Assembly (NCBI GenBank): GCA_017475415.1
Contig: JAFVFM010000086.1
Span: forward strand, 1-7,248
Source of the DNA: Solobacterium sp.
GTDB taxonomy: Bacteria > Bacillota_I > Bacilli_A > Erysipelotrichales > Erysipelotrichaceae
DNA length: 7,248 bases
Direction: 5' to 3'
The position numbers and the translations under genes were made by a program. This document shows positions 6,552-7,248 of this stretch, piece after piece. Under the pieces are notes generated by a model, which had not been told where the DNA came from, ran no database searches, and was given only the letters and a program-made list of their open reading frames with translations. Within the stretch, counting starts at the first letter, position 1. Each line of letters begins with the position of its first letter.

Positions 6552-7006
6552 GGTATATTTCCTTTCATAAATATTCTTTTCATTTCGGCAGTTAAAGAAG
6601 AAGTATCACTGAATTCGGGTATATCTTCCTTACTAAACCAATTAGCTTCTTTTAATTCTATGCCATCAACATATATTTCCTCTGATCCATCTACCCGACA
6701 AAAGAAACCCAATAGTAATGAGGAAGATAAGGCCCAAGGTTGAGATTTATAATAGGTAATATCTTTCACCTTTAAGCCGACTTCTTCTTTTACTTCGCGT
6801 TTAATGGTATCTTCTATTGTTTCGCCAATTTCACAAAAGCCAGCGACTAAGGCATAGCCAACGGAAGGACGATCTTTATATTTTGTTAAAACAATTTGGT
6901 CTTTATCATTTACGATACCAACGATAACAGCAGGAGAGATCTTTGGATAAATTATATGATTACAATTAGGGCATCTTCTCGCTCTTTCTTTTTCATCATC
7001 TACCAT
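6545..7006 (-). CDS. nudC: NudC-like NAD(+) diphosphatase, open 3' part of gene
   Basis: NudC hydrolyses NAD(H) to NMN(H) and AMP and, in known members, removes NAD caps from RNA. Counting from the first in-frame ATG (7004-7006), this 153-residue portion has the second zinc knuckle CPNC (12-15), HIIYPKISPAVIVGI, a complete Nudix box G56-x5-E62-x7-REVKEEVGL (ending at 78) and SQPWALSSS (89-97), which matches the NudC-specific SQPWPFPxS signature with some change. The same frame continues upstream with CGCCGRE, the first zinc knuckle, directly after an in-frame TAA (7028-7030). The ATG is therefore probably not the native start but only the first usable one; no good ribosome binding site precedes it, and a protein starting there would lack half of the zinc site. 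It overlaps the downstream amylase gene by 7 bases. Confidence 0.82.
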   Translation of the reverse strand: MVDDEKERARRCPNCNHIIYPKISPAVIVGIVNDKDQIVLTKYKDRPSVGYALVAGFCEIGETIEDTIKREVKEEVGLKVKDITYYKSQPWALSSSLLLGFFCRVDGSEEIYVDGIELKEANWFSKEDIPEFSDTSSLTAEMKRIFMKGNIPW

Positions 7007-7248
7007 TTCTCGTCCACAACATCCGCATTAATGATTTTCTTTACGCCAACTAGCGATATGATATGCGGTTAATACTGCAAAGGCGGTAGCACGAGGCATA
7101 TATCTACGGAACTCCTGCATAGTCATTGTTGTATTTGTTTTATTGGTAGGATGTAAATAATATTGAGTATCATCAATAGAAAAGAGAAAATAAAGTTCGT
7201 CTAAATGAGTGTAATCTTCTATATGAAAAAAAGAATAATCTTCTTTAA
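7007..7248 (-). pseudogene. nudC: NudC N-terminal region, split from rest by in-frame TAA
   Basis: Upstream of the 153-codon open part the frame reads CGCCGRE, then TAA (7028-7030), then 72 open codons to the window edge (KEDYSFFHIEDY...YHIASWRKENH). The segment AVLTAYHIASWRKENH followed by a CxxC knuckle is the usual NudC layout, in which a Trp-containing helix leads into (F/Y)CGxCG. The stop therefore replaces an aromatic residue: TAA is one change from TAT or TAC. Both sides are in one frame and well conserved, so this is a point change rather than a frameshift. The true start lies beyond the window. A fresh nonsense mutation, a base error or readthrough are all possible. Confidence 0.75.

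Noticed and set aside
6522..6743. Plus-strand 73-codon frame over the nudC and amylase junction
   Set aside because: It is antisense to the Nudix coding region and has no supporting features.

Overview
The window looks like a chromosomal segment of a low-GC Gram-positive bacterium (Bacillota). The order comFC end, secA, prfB is the classic Bacillota arrangement. The short SecA without a C-terminal zinc tail, the AT-rich codon use and the absence of hpf between comFC and secA make me lean towards an Erysipelotrichia-type organism. That placement is inference, not demonstrated.

Plus strand, left half (1-4579): the 3' end of a comFC-like phosphoribosyltransferase gene is followed by a promoter (TTTACA, 17 bp, TATAAT) lying over its tail. 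Then come secA (protein export motor), prfB (release factor 2) and an RluA-family pseudouridine synthase, separated by 9 and 3 bases, so they probably form one transcript. prfB keeps the CTT-TGA-C programmed +1 frameshift site but lacks the usual Shine-Dalgarno-like stimulator next to it. It also has a second in-frame stop, a TAG at codon 294, beyond which the conserved RF2 C-terminus continues in the same frame.

Middle (4580-5246): an island with its own predicted promoter, tandem ribosome binding sites and intrinsic terminator carries a 102-residue peptide gene. The peptide has a double-glycine leader (ending VSGG) and a CKPC motif. Its leucine codons differ from those of its neighbours, and no exporter or modification enzyme is nearby. 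It is a candidate secreted, bacteriocin-like or ribosomally made peptide of unknown activity.

Minus strand, right half (5247-7248): a NudC-type NAD(+) diphosphatase and a cytoplasmic GH13 alpha-amylase-family enzyme overlap by 7 bases and face the plus-strand genes. nudC is interrupted by an in-frame TAA exactly at its first zinc-binding CxxC, and its 5' end runs off the window.

The points most worth a second look are the UAG inside prfB, the divergent frameshift site, the orphan double-glycine peptide, and the fact that two unrelated genes carry in-frame stops within 4 kb. The last point raises the question of sequence error versus real recoding or decay. I see no tRNA, rRNA, CRISPR array or complete insertion sequence.
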